From the NCBI GenBank assembly GCA_900549705.1, contig URPI01000027.1:1-18539 (forward strand): a stretch of DNA of 18,539 bases, read 5' to 3'. The position numbers and the translations under genes were made by a program. This DNA comes from an uncultured Eubacteriales bacterium (lineage in GTDB: Bacteria; Bacillota; Clostridia; Oscillospirales; Oscillospiraceae). Positions 1 through 6,830 of this stretch are shown in pieces (the stretch's first letter is position 1; the number at the start of each line of letters is the position of its first letter). Under the pieces are notes generated by a model. That model was not told the origin of the DNA. It ran no database searches and saw only the letters and a list, made by a program, of their open reading frames with translations.

Positions 1-1
1 C

Positions 2-97
2 CGAAGTGCCGTCATGGCTGACAGCTTCCCCCCGGGGGAAGCCAAGAACTCAGTAGATTTTAGATATTACCACCTAACGAAGCACTCAGTTGCGTAG
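2..97 (+). pseudogene. 3' tail of an unrecognised reading frame entering from the left edge
   Basis: The frame beginning at base 2 stays open for 31 codons and ends with TAG at 95-97. The tail includes the peptides ADSFPPGEAKNS and YYHLTKHSVA. I do not recognise the family. An IS200/IS605-type TnpB tail is one possibility, because a compact GC palindrome (24-42) and a second imperfect hairpin (CCTA...TAGG, about 74-99) lie in and just after the tail, as happens where an element-end RNA overlaps tnpB. That is inference only. The upstream part is outside the window, so it cannot be said whether the gene is intact. Confidence 0.3.
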
Positions 98-178
98 GCT
101 AGGGGTCGCCAATTCTACCGACAAAGTGTTCATATCATTTTAACTCGTGCAATCGTCCTGTAGCGTCATGAAAATAAT

Positions 179-207
179 TTGACAAATAATGACGGGCGGA
201 TTATAAT
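179..207 (+). promoter_or_regulatory. sigma-A promoter of nfnAB
   Basis: There is a perfect TTGACA (179-184) and a perfect TATAAT (202-207) with a 17-bp spacer. The predicted transcript starts near 214, about 54 nt before the nfnA ATG. The consensus match suggests strong, largely constitutive expression. Confidence 0.85.
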
Positions 208-267
208 GAAAGGAACGCCATCCCATATTTCCCCAGTCTATATTTGATAAAAAGGACGGATATCAAT

Positions 268-1122
268 ATGTATAAAATCGTTCGCAAAAAAGAGCTGAAC
301 TCCGCCGTCACCCTCATGGACATCGAAGCCCCCTTCGTTGCCAAGAAGGCCAAGGCCGGTCAGTTCATCATCTTCCGCATTGATGAAAAGGGTGAGCGTG
401 TTCCCCTGACCATCGCCGGCTATGACCGGGAGAAGGGCACCGTTACCATCATCTTCCAGAAGGTGGGCTTCTCCACCAAGGCGCTGGGTGCTCTGAACGA
501 GGGTGACTACATCCATGACTTTGTCGGCCCCCTGGGTCGTCCCACCGATGTGGAGGGCAAGAAGCGGGTGTGCGTTGTCGGCGGCGGTGTCGGCTGCGCC
601 ATTGCACTGCCTGCTGCCAAGGCCTTCCTGGAGGCCGGTGCCATTGTGGACGTAATCATTGGCTTCCGCTCCAAAGATATTGTGATTCTGGAGGACGAGT
701 TCAAGGAAGCGTCCACCAATCTGTATCTGATGACCGACGACGGCTCCTACGGCGAAAAGGGTTTCGGTACCGTGAAGCTCCAGCAGCTGCTGGAAAGCGG
801 CATCCAGTATGATGAGGTGCTGGCCATCGGACCTGTTCCCATGATGAAGTTTGTGTGCAAGACCACCGAGCCTTTCGGTGTTCACACCATGGTGTCCCTG
901 AACCCCATTATGGTGGACGGCACCGGTATGTGCGGCGGCTGCCGTGTTACCGTGGGCGGCGAGACCAAGTTCGCCTGCGTGGATGGCCCCGAGTTCGACG
1001 GTCATCAGGTGGACTTTGCAGAGCTGATGAGCCGCAACGTCACCTATCGTGACCGGGAGGCCGAGGTTGCCGAAGGTCATGTCTGCCGCATGGAAGCCAT
1101 GGGCAAGGCACTGATTAAATAA
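268..1122 (+). CDS. nfnA: NADH-dependent ferredoxin:NADP+ oxidoreductase, small subunit (NfnA/SudB-like)
   Basis: A 284-residue protein of the dihydroorotate-dehydrogenase electron-transfer subunit family. With NfnB it forms a cytosolic flavin-bifurcating transhydrogenase coupling NADH, ferredoxin and NADP+. The N-terminal half is a ferredoxin-reductase-like FAD-binding barrel (AGQFIIFRIDEKGERVPLTI), followed by a nucleotide-binding region starting VCVVGGGVGCA. The C-terminal [2Fe-2S] motif has D217, C222, C225 and C237, the unusual Asp plus three-Cys ligand set known for this family. The start is the ATG at 268, preceded by AAAGGA at 251-256. The TTG at 244 would add eight residues and has no good ribosome binding site. 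It is followed by nfnB after 13 nt, with the next gene's AAGGAGG overlapping this stop codon. Older annotations call such proteins sulfide dehydrogenase subunit beta. Confidence 0.9.
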   Translation: MYKIVRKKELNSAVTLMDIEAPFVAKKAKAGQFIIFRIDEKGERVPLTIAGYDREKGTVTIIFQKVGFSTKALGALNEGDYIHDFVGPLGRPTDVEGKKRVCVVGGGVGCAIALPAAKAFLEAGAIVDVIIGFRSKDIVILEDEFKEASTNLYLMTDDGSYGEKGFGTVKLQQLLESGIQYDEVLAIGPVPMMKFVCKTTEPFGVHTMVSLNPIMVDGTGMCGGCRVTVGGETKFACVDGPEFDGHQVDFAELMSRNVTYRDREAEVAEGHVCRMEAMGKALIK

Positions 1123-1135
1123 GGAGGATACGGAA

Positions 1136-2518
1136 ATGGCAAATATGACTCTGACCAAAACCCCGATGCCCGAGCAGGACCCCCAGGTTCGTGCCCGCAA
1201 CTTTAAGGAAGTTGCCCTGGGCTATACTGCTGAAATGGCACAGGAGGAAGCCGGTCGCTGCCTGAACTGCAAGAACCCCAAGTGCGTGGAAGGCTGCCCC
1301 GTCAATGTGCGCATTCCTGAATTTATCGCCAAGGTTGCTGCCGGTGACTTTAAGGCTGCTTACGAAATCATCACCTCCACCAATGCGCTGCCCGCCCTGT
1401 CCGGTCGTGTCTGCCCCCAGGAGACCCAGTGCGAGGCTCGCTGCGTGCGCGGCATCAAGGGTGAGCCTGTGGCAATCGGCCGCCTGGAGCGGTTCGTGGC
1501 CGACTGGTATCGGGAGAATGTCAACGCCATGCCCCAGAAGGCAGAGCCCAACGGCAAGAAGGTTGCCGTGGTCGGCTCCGGCCCTGCCGGCCTGACCTGC
1601 GCCTCTGACCTGGCAAAGAAGGGTTATGAGGTGTCTCTGTTCGAGGCGCTGCACACCGCCGGCGGCGTGCTGGTTTACGGCATTCCTGAGTTCCGTCTGC
1701 CCAAGGACATTGTGGCAAACGAAGTGAAGAAGCTGGAAGCACAGGGCGTGAAGGTCATGACCAACATGGTCATCGGTCGTGTGCTGACCATCGACGAGCT
1801 GTTCGAGATGGGCTTCCAGGCTGTGTTTGTTGGCTCCGGTGCCGGTCTGCCCATGTTCATGCACATCCCCGGCGAGAGCCTGAAGGGCGTGATGTCCGCC
1901 AACGAGTACCTGACCCGTACCAATCTGATGCGGGCTTATGACGAAAGCTACGACACCCCCGTGATTCGCTCCAAGGCGGTAGCCGTGGTGGGCGGCGGCA
2001 ACGTTGCCATGGACGGCGCTCGCTGCGCCATGCGTCTGGGTGCCGACAAGGTGTACATTGTCTACCGCCGCGGCGAAGCAGAAATGCCCGCCCGGAAGGA
2101 AGAGCAGCACCACGCCAAGGAGGAAGGCATCGAGTTCAAGACCCTGTGCAACCCCGTGGAGATTCTGGGGGATGAGAACGGTCGTGTGTGCGGCATGAAG
2201 TGCGTCCGCATGGAGCTGGGTGAGCCGGATGCTTCCGGCCGCCGCCGTCCCGTGGAGATTCCCGACAGCGAGTTCGTGCTGGATGTGGACACCGTCATCA
2301 TGGCTCTGGGCACCAGCCCCAACCCCCTGATTCGCTCCACTACCCCCGGCCTGGACACCAACCGCAAGGGCTGCCTGGTGGTCAATGAGAACGAGATGAC
2401 CACCCGTGAGGGCGTGTTCGCCGGCGGCGATGCCGTGACCGGCGCTGCCACCGTCATCCTGGCAATGGGTGCCGGTAAGAAGGGCGCTGCCGCCATCGAC
2501 GCTTATCTGAATAAGTAA
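1136..2518 (+). CDS. nfnB: NADH-dependent ferredoxin:NADP+ oxidoreductase, large subunit (NfnB; GltD/SudA-like)
   Basis: A 460-residue Fe-S flavoprotein, often annotated as NADPH-dependent glutamate synthase small chain or sulfide dehydrogenase alpha. An N-terminal iron-sulfur domain has C42, C45, C50 and C54, then C93, C99 and C103. An FAD-binding Rossmann motif, VAVVGSGPAGL, begins near residue 143. The NAD(P)H-binding motif VAVVGGGNVAMDGA begins near residue 282. The C-terminal FAD-closing segment is GVFAGGDAVTGAATVILAMG. Pairing with nfnA in one transcript supports the Nfn assignment over a glutamate synthase role, because no gltB large subunit is adjacent. The AAGGAGG at 1121-1127 is 8 nt from the ATG. 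A strong terminator follows the stop. Confidence 0.9.
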   Translation: MANMTLTKTPMPEQDPQVRARNFKEVALGYTAEMAQEEAGRCLNCKNPKCVEGCPVNVRIPEFIAKVAAGDFKAAYEIITSTNALPALSGRVCPQETQCEARCVRGIKGEPVAIGRLERFVADWYRENVNAMPQKAEPNGKKVAVVGSGPAGLTCASDLAKKGYEVSLFEALHTAGGVLVYGIPEFRLPKDIVANEVKKLEAQGVKVMTNMVIGRVLTIDELFEMGFQAVFVGSGAGLPMFMHIPGESLKGVMSANEYLTRTNLMRAYDESYDTPVIRSKAVAVVGGGNVAMDGARCAMRLGADKVYIVYRRGEAEMPARKEEQHHAKEEGIEFKTLCNPVEILGDENGRVCGMKCVRMELGEPDASGRRRPVEIPDSEFVLDVDTVIMALGTSPNPLIRSTTPGLDTNRKGCLVVNENEMTTREGVFAGGDAVTGAATVILAMGAGKKGAAAIDAYLNK

Positions 2519-2528
2519 GATTCCAAAG

Positions 2529-2562
2529 TCCCGTGGTTTCTTCGGAAACCACGGGATTTTTT
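2529..2562 (+). terminator. Intrinsic terminator of nfnAB
   Basis: A perfect 12-bp stem (2529-2540 with 2545-2556) is capped by a UUCG tetraloop and followed by TTTTTTCT. Confidence 0.93.
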
Positions 2563-2580
2563 CTACCAAAACGCCATGGA

Positions 2581-2603
2581 GGGGTCGACTTCCAGTCGTC
2601 CCC
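2581..2603. repeat. Small imperfect palindrome, possible dispersed repeat
   Basis: GGGGTCGAC and GTCGTCCCC face each other across TTCCA, with one T-T mismatch. It lies between the nfnB terminator and the pyk promoter and has no T-tract, so it is not a terminator. It has the look of a REP-like intergenic palindrome, but no second copy is visible in this window. Confidence 0.4.
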
Positions 2604-2666
2604 TACAGTTGATGTGTGCAAACCGTTTTTTGAGCGGTAACCGGGGCATTGCCGCCTAAAAAACTA

Positions 2667-2695
2667 TTGTATTTTTTTCTCATTTCTGCTATGAT
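2667..2695 (+). promoter_or_regulatory. Promoter of pyruvate kinase
   Basis: TTGTAT (2667-2672), a 17-bp spacer and TATGAT (2690-2695), with a TGC extension just before the -10 box. Confidence 0.7.
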
Positions 2696-2732
2696 GTGCG
2701 AAAAACCAAAAACAAAATGGAGTGACCTTGAT

Positions 2733-4145
2733 ATGCGTAAAACAAAAATTATCTGCACCATCGGCCCTGCTTCTCAGAACAAAGAGACGCTGACGGCTAT
2801 GTGCAAGGCCGGTATGAATGTGGCTCGAATGAATTTCTCCCACGGCACTTACCCTGAGCAGCAGGCCAAAATGGATTTGGTGAAGGAAGTCCGCCAGGAA
2901 CTGGGGCTGCCCATCGCCATCATGCTGGACACCAAAGGCCCGGAGTACCGCATCCGTACCTTCAAAGACGGCAAAATCACCCTGAACGAAGGTGACACCT
3001 TCATCTTTACCACCGATGAGGTGGAGGGTGACCAGACCCGCGTCAGCGTCAATTATAAAAAACTCACCGAGAACCTGAATGTGGGCGACCGCATCCTGGT
3101 CAACAACGGCCTGGTGGTCTGCGAGGTTACCGCCATTGAGGGCGCGGACATCGTGACCAAGGTGCTCAACGGCGGCGTGCTCTCCGACCGGAAGAGCATG
3201 AGCTTCCCCAATAAGGTCATGTCCGGCCCCTACCTCAGCGAACAGGACAAGCAGGACCTGCTGTTCGGCATTCAGAATGAGGTGGACTTTGTAGCTGCTT
3301 CCTTTGTGTCCTCCAGGAGCGATATGCAGGAGCTCAGAAGCTTCCTCAATGCCAACGGCGGCGGCAACATCGAGCTGATTGCAAAGATTGAAAACCGCTC
3401 CGGTGTGGATAACATCGAGGAAATCTGCGAGCTTGCAGACGGTGTCATGATTGCCCGCGGCGACCTGGGCGTGGAAATTCCCTTCGTGGAAGTGCCTGCC
3501 ATCCAGAAGCGTCTGACCTCCACCTGCCGGATGCTGGGCAAGCGAGTGATTACCGCAACGGAAATGCTGGAATCCATGATTCAGAACCCCCGCCCCACCC
3601 GTGCCGAGATTTCCGATGTGGCCAACGCCGTGTACGATGGCAGCAGCGCGGTGATGCTCTCCGGCGAGTCCGCTGCCGGTAAACACCCCGTGGAGGCCGT
3701 GAAGACCATGGCAGACATCTGCGAGTTCACTGAGCAGCACACCAGCTACCAGAAGCGGTTCTATAAGGCTGATTTCCGCATCCGCAATACCTTGGATGCC
3801 GTCTCTCATGCTGTTTGCGCCATGGCCATTGATGTTGGGGCCAAGGGCATCGTGGTTTGCTCCGTTTCCGGCACTACCGCCCGGATGGTCAGCCGCTTCC
3901 GCTGCCCTGTGGACATCATCGGTATGACCACCGACGAGCGTATCTACCGCCGCCTGTCCCTGAGCTGGGGCGTAACCCCTGTGCTGGCGGAGGAGTTCAC
4001 CAGCCAGGATGTGATGTTCTTCCATGCCATGTCCAGCGCCAAACAGGTACTGCACCTGGAAAAAGGCGACCGGGTGGTGCTTACCGGTGGCCCCATCAAT
4101 GGCAAAACCGGCAATACCAATACCATTAAGGTGGAAACGGTGTAA
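2733..4145 (+). CDS. pyk: Pyruvate kinase
   Basis: A 470-residue cytosolic enzyme that transfers phosphate from phosphoenolpyruvate to ADP, giving pyruvate and ATP. The N-terminus RKTKIICTIGPAS and the following MNVARMNFSHG are family hallmarks. The central barrel carries ELIAKIENRSGVDN, the metal/substrate loop VMIARGDLGVEIP and ITATEMLESMIQNPRPTRAE. The C-terminal domain ends normally, and the extra PEP-utiliser domain of some Firmicutes enzymes is absent. The start at 2733 is chosen because GGAGTG (2719-2724) sits 8 nt upstream and the family N-terminus begins there. The upstream in-frame ATG would add a non-homologous extension that overlaps the promoter. It is monocistronic, with its own promoter and terminator. 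Confidence 0.96.
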   Translation: MRKTKIICTIGPASQNKETLTAMCKAGMNVARMNFSHGTYPEQQAKMDLVKEVRQELGLPIAIMLDTKGPEYRIRTFKDGKITLNEGDTFIFTTDEVEGDQTRVSVNYKKLTENLNVGDRILVNNGLVVCEVTAIEGADIVTKVLNGGVLSDRKSMSFPNKVMSGPYLSEQDKQDLLFGIQNEVDFVAASFVSSRSDMQELRSFLNANGGGNIELIAKIENRSGVDNIEEICELADGVMIARGDLGVEIPFVEVPAIQKRLTSTCRMLGKRVITATEMLESMIQNPRPTRAEISDVANAVYDGSSAVMLSGESAAGKHPVEAVKTMADICEFTEQHTSYQKRFYKADFRIRNTLDAVSHAVCAMAIDVGAKGIVVCSVSGTTARMVSRFRCPVDIIGMTTDERIYRRLSLSWGVTPVLAEEFTSQDVMFFHAMSSAKQVLHLEKGDRVVLTGGPINGKTGNTNTIKVETV

Positions 4146-4159
4146 TATCTGTTAAATCC

Positions 4160-4190
4160 AAAGCCCCGGTGTAATGCCGGGGCTTTGCTG
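4160..4190 (+). terminator. Terminator of pyk
   Basis: The stem AAAGCCCCGG (4160-4169) pairs with CCGGGGCTTT (4177-4186) around a 7-nt loop. The U-tract is short (TTT GCTGTT), so efficiency may be moderate. Confidence 0.8.
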
Positions 4191-4245
4191 TTACTGGCAA
4201 TGCGGGAGAGGGTTAAGCAAAATACACAAAGTTTACAATTTACGG

Positions 4246-4274
4246 TTGACATTTACGTTCCAAGCGGCTAGAAT
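4246..4274 (+). promoter_or_regulatory. Promoter of the NYN-domain gene
   Basis: A perfect TTGACA (4246-4251), a 17-bp spacer and TAGAAT (4269-4274). The predicted start near 4281 gives a leader of about 124 nt before the ATG at 4405. Confidence 0.75.
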
Positions 4275-4324
4275 AACGGTACAACGAACATGGTAAATCA
4301 CCATCGCCTCCGTTGCCCATTATC

Positions 4325-4378
4325 AAGTCCTTGGCAGTACGCCCCCGTTAATCTGGGATTGGCCGAGCCCAAGGACTT
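4325..4378 (+). promoter_or_regulatory. Structured leader hairpin, possible attenuator or unknown RNA element
   Basis: AAGTCCTTGG (4325-4334) and CCAAGGACTT (4369-4378) form a perfect 10-bp closing stem around a 34-nt loop that could pair internally (CCC near 4342-4346 with GGG at 4355-4357). A T-rich run (TTTATTTTGCTTTTT) follows directly, 14 nt before the putative ribosome binding site. This fits a leader terminator/attenuator or an unclassified structured RNA. It matches no riboswitch class I know. Confidence 0.5.
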
Positions 4379-4404
4379 TATTTTGCTTTTTAGGGGAGAT
4401 AGAC

Positions 4405-5097
4405 ATGGCGGGAACGGCAATTCTTGTAGACGGCGGATTTTACAGAAGAAAATTCGCAAAAGGCATAGAGCATACGCCGGAAGAAGCGGCGGATGCACTT
4501 GTGAAATACTGCTACCGGCATCTTCACGAGCATGTGCGCGACCATGATTTGTATCGTATTTTCTAGTATGACTGTCTTCCGTGCAGTAAAAAGATTTTTC
4601 ACCCGTTATTGAACCGGACGGTTGATTTTTCCAAAACGCCCCACTACGATTGGATGAATCAATTCTTGAAGGAGTTGACGAAGAAAAGAAAGGTCGCACT
4701 CCGATTGGGAAATATTGACGAGGGTTCCGCAACGTATGTTCTGACCGAAAAGGCCACAAAGGATATTGTTCTACGAAAAAGAACAGCGGACGAGCTTACA
4801 GAGAGGGACTTTACCACCTCCATCAAACAAAAGGGCGTTGATATGAAGATTGGTATGGACATTGCATCCCTGGCATATAAAAGGCAGGTAGATCAGATTG
4901 TGCTGATTGCCGGTGATGCCGATTTTGTCCCGGCTGCAAAGTTAGCCCGCAGGGAAGGAATTGACTTCGTTTTGGATCCGCTGGGTCATGCAATCAAGGA
5001 AGACCTGTTTGAACATATCGATGGGAAGCGTTCCTGCGGCGACCCATACTCTGGAAGAAAAACGGCGGAGAAGAAAGAACCCGCATTGACAAAGTAG
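4405..5097 (+). pseudogene. NYN-domain (PIN-like, LabA/DUF88-type) protein interrupted by an in-frame TAG
   Basis: The reading frame from ATG 4405 (RBS AGGGGAG, 4392-4398) begins MAGTAILVDGGFYRRK, a NYN-domain start with the conserved acidic residue. It reaches an amber codon at 4564-4566 after the peptide DHDLYRIF. The same frame continues without a shift as YDCLPCSKK, through GVDMKIGMDIASLAYKR and VLIAGDADFVPAAKLAR, the classic acidic motifs of NYN ribonuclease-like domains, to TAG at 5095-5097. The full frame would give about 230 residues. One base change (a Tyr TAC or TAT to TAG) explains the break. No ribosome binding site precedes the possible TTG restart at 4609, so the product is probably a 53-residue stub unless the stop is read through. 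NYN proteins are thought to act on RNA; the substrate here is unknown. Confidence 0.75.
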
Positions 5098-5108
5098 ATT
5101 GTATTATG

Positions 5109-5146
5109 ACCGCCTTGGTACTGGTAGTACCGGGGCGGTTTTTCTT
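5109..5146 (+). terminator. Terminator after the NYN-domain gene
   Basis: A 13-bp stem containing two G-U pairs (5109-5121 with 5127-5139) closes a 5-nt loop and is followed by TTTTTCTT. Confidence 0.88.
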
Positions 5147-5269
5147 CCAATTATGGATCGGATAGCAGTTTGACGTGCAGTATCGTCACCGGGCGGGGCA
5201 GGGCAGTAGCGTATCGGGACAAGCCCCGTAGCGTCGTTATCCGGTGGCGGTGTCTGCGGATAATCGCTA

Positions 5270-5298
5270 TTGACAGAATTTGCGATATAACCTATAAT
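5270..5298 (+). promoter_or_regulatory. Promoter of the LacI-family regulator
   Basis: A perfect TTGACA (5270-5275), a 17-bp spacer and a perfect TATAAT (5293-5298). The GC-rich stretch before it (about 5150-5265) shows no gene or clear motif. Confidence 0.85.
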
Positions 5299-5308
5299 AA
5301 AACGGAAT

Positions 5309-5320
5309 GAAAACGTTTTC
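5309..5320. promoter_or_regulatory. LacI/GalR-type operator
   Basis: GAAAACGTTTTC is a perfect 12-bp palindrome with the central CpG typical of LacI-family operators. It lies 10 bp downstream of the -10 box, so it overlaps or just follows the transcription start. That position suggests the regulator represses itself. Confidence 0.75.
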
Positions 5321-5374
5321 GCTGCCAACAAAAGAGAAAAAACGGATTGCCGGAAAAGAAAGGGCGAAAGGCTT

Positions 5375-6376
5375 ATGGTTACTTTAAAAATGCTGGCAAA
5401 GGAATGCGGCGTTTCTGTTGCGACAGTCAGCAAAGCGCTTAATGGAGCGTCCGACATCAGCGCGGAAACTGCCCTGCGCATTCAGCAGACGGCATCGGCC
5501 CTGGGCTATACCCCCAATTCGGCTGCCCGTGCCCTGAAAACCAGCCGCTCCCACAATCTGGGGGTCATCTTCGATGATGGCACCAGAAGCGGACTGACCC
5601 ATGAATATTTTGCCTATGTGCTGGACAGCTTCAAGCGCCATGCCGAGGAGCTGGGCTACGATGTTACCCTCATCAGCTCTCAAACCGGGCCTTGGGGCAG
5701 CGACTATATCAGCCATGTGCGCTTCCGCCGGTGCGACGGCGTGGCGGTGCTGGTGAGCGACTGGGCGGCGGCAGCGGTGGAGGAATTTGAGCGCACCGGT
5801 GTGCCGGTGGTGTCCCTGGATTACCCCTATGAAAATTGCAGCTGCATCGAGTCGGATAATGTCAGCGGCATTCGCAGCCTGCTGGAGTACGTTTATGCCC
5901 AGGGACACCGGCGCATTGCGGCCATTTTTGGCGAGGACGGCGCGGTTACGGCCATTCGCCGCAGGAGCTTTTTCGATACCTGCGCCGCCTTGGGTCTGGA
6001 ACTGCCCCCGGAGTATATCCAAACTGCCCGCTATCATGACGGGGAGTGTTCGGCAGCGGTGACCCGTCGGCTCATGGCATTGCCGGAGCCGCCCACCTGC
6101 ATCCTCTACCCGGATGATTTTTCCTTTTTCGGTGGCCGCCGGGCGCTGGAGGAGCTGGGGCTGTCCGTGCCCGGGGATGTGAGCGCAGCGGGCTATGACG
6201 GCATCACGGTTGGAAAGGTTATCAGCCTGACCACCGTCCAGCAGGACACGGCGGCTTTGGGCAGCGCCTGTGCAGCGGAGCTTATCCGTGCCGTGGAGGA
6301 GGGGGAGCAGTTTGTCCCCCGCAAAGAGCTGATTCCGTGCAGCCTGTTTACCGGCGCAACGGTGAAGAAAATTTAA
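5375..6376 (+). CDS. LacI-family transcriptional regulator
   Basis: A 333-residue DNA-binding regulator. Residues 3-55 form the LacI helix-turn-helix and hinge helix (MLAKECGVSVATVSKALNG, then GYTPNSAARAL). The remainder is a periplasmic-binding-protein-like effector domain, with LGVIFDD opening the first lobe, VPVVSLDYP in the middle, and DVSAAGYDGITV followed by LTTVQQD near the end. This is the normal length for the family. The ATG at 5375 has only a weak GAAAGG 3 nt upstream, but the family N-terminus starts exactly here. No sugar transporter or glycosidase is adjacent, so the ligand cannot be predicted from context. A palindromic operator in its own promoter points to autoregulation. Confidence 0.93.
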   Translation: MVTLKMLAKECGVSVATVSKALNGASDISAETALRIQQTASALGYTPNSAARALKTSRSHNLGVIFDDGTRSGLTHEYFAYVLDSFKRHAEELGYDVTLISSQTGPWGSDYISHVRFRRCDGVAVLVSDWAAAAVEEFERTGVPVVSLDYPYENCSCIESDNVSGIRSLLEYVYAQGHRRIAAIFGEDGAVTAIRRRSFFDTCAALGLELPPEYIQTARYHDGECSAAVTRRLMALPEPPTCILYPDDFSFFGGRRALEELGLSVPGDVSAAGYDGITVGKVISLTTVQQDTAALGSACAAELIRAVEEGEQFVPRKELIPCSLFTGATVKKI

Positions 6377-6414
6377 TCTGCCTGGGGCATCAGAAACGCC
6401 CACTGTGTGTGCTC

Positions 6415-6442
6415 AGATAATAGAGAATAGGGAATAGATAAT
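6415..6442 (+). repeat. Degenerate heptamer array, 4 units, forward orientation
   Basis: Four consecutive 7-bp units of the form AGATAAT (variants AGAGAAT and AGGGAAT). It is the first of four related arrays in the gap between the lacI-type gene and cooS. Confidence 0.7.
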
Positions 6443-6482
6443 AATTTTCATCCTATTTCCACAGGCGGTGCAGTCATTCCTT

Positions 6483-6496
6483 GCTATCTCTTATCT
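6483..6496 (-). repeat. Heptamer array, 2 units, reverse orientation
   Basis: GCTATCT followed by CTTATCT, the reverse complement of the AGATAAT-type unit. With 6415-6442 it can form an imperfect hairpin around a 40-nt spacer. Confidence 0.55.
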
Positions 6497-6540
6497 GGTG
6501 CCACGCGAACCCATGTTTTTCTGAAATCTATATAAAAATA

Positions 6541-6572
6541 GGGGTACATCGCACGTTTACTCGATGTACCCC
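6541..6572. repeat. Perfect 11-bp inverted repeat
   Basis: GGGGTACATCG (6541-6551) and CGATGTACCCC (6562-6572) flank a 10-nt loop. No T-tract follows. Its 3' arm also overlaps a competing CCCC-ATTCT-GGGG stem (6569-6581). Confidence 0.7.
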
Positions 6573-6594
6573 ATTCTGGGGGATTTGTCAACGC

Positions 6595-6622
6595 CCTCCG
6601 CCATCAGTGCGGAGGATTTTTT
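6595..6622 (+). terminator. Terminator-like hairpin between the lacI-type gene and cooS
   Basis: CCTCCGC (6595-6601) pairs with GCGGAGG (6609-6615) around a 7-nt loop, followed by ATTTTTTG. It lies 219 bp after the regulator's stop, so it may end that transcript or a separate short RNA. Confidence 0.7.
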
Positions 6623-6662
6623 GCGCCCTTCACCGAACCGCTGTGCTGCGAAGGTGCAGCGA

Positions 6663-6697
6663 AGTGAGGAGTGAAAAGTGAATAGTAAAGAAGGAAT
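6663..6697 (+). repeat. Degenerate heptamer array, 5 units, forward orientation
   Basis: Five consecutive 7-bp units centred on AGTGAAT (variants AGTGAGG, AGTGAAA, AGTAAAG and AAGGAAT). Confidence 0.65.
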
Positions 6698-6730
6698 CAG
6701 TAAAACGCTCAGGGCTGCCGGAGAAAGCTT

Positions 6731-6772
6731 CTTCACTATTACCGATTCACTCTTATCTATTATCTCTTATCT
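6731..6772 (-). repeat. Degenerate heptamer array, 6 units, reverse orientation
   Basis: Six exact-phase 7-bp units on the minus strand. Three are of the AGTGAAT type (ATTCACT and variants) and three of the AGATAAT type (CTTATCT or ATTATCT). It can pair imperfectly with the array at 6663-6697 and joins both unit types in one run. Confidence 0.7.
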
Positions 6773-6806
6773 GCGTCCGCTTACACGGACGTAAAATTCA
6801 CCAAAA

Positions 6807-6823
6807 ATCCCCCCTGGGGGGAT
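6807..6823. repeat. Perfect GC palindrome upstream of the cooS promoter
   Basis: ATCCCCCC and GGGGGGAT flank a single T. It lies 34 bp before the -35 box and is followed by an A-rich run, not T's. A 6-bp stem, CGTCCG/CGGACG (6774-6791), lies just upstream. Confidence 0.6.
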
Positions 6824-6830
6824 AGAAAAA

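Noticed and set aside
244..267. TTG start giving eight extra residues on NfnA
   Set aside because: The ATG at 268 has the ribosome binding site AAAGGA and matches the family N-terminus.
2649..2732. Longer pyruvate kinase start
   Set aside because: The extension overlaps the promoter and is not part of the family; the ATG at 2733 has a well-placed GGAGTG.
4290..4547. 85-codon open frame in the NYN gene leader
   Set aside because: No ribosome binding site; it overlaps the NYN coding frame, which carries the conserved motifs. A leader peptide was considered but nothing supports it.
4564..4566. TAG as a pyrrolysine codon
   Set aside because: TAG also ends this gene and cooC normally, there is no methylamine methyltransferase context, and NYN proteins are not known Pyl users.
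6415..6772. CRISPR array
   Set aside because: The repeats are 7-bp tandem units without unique spacers, and no cas gene is present.
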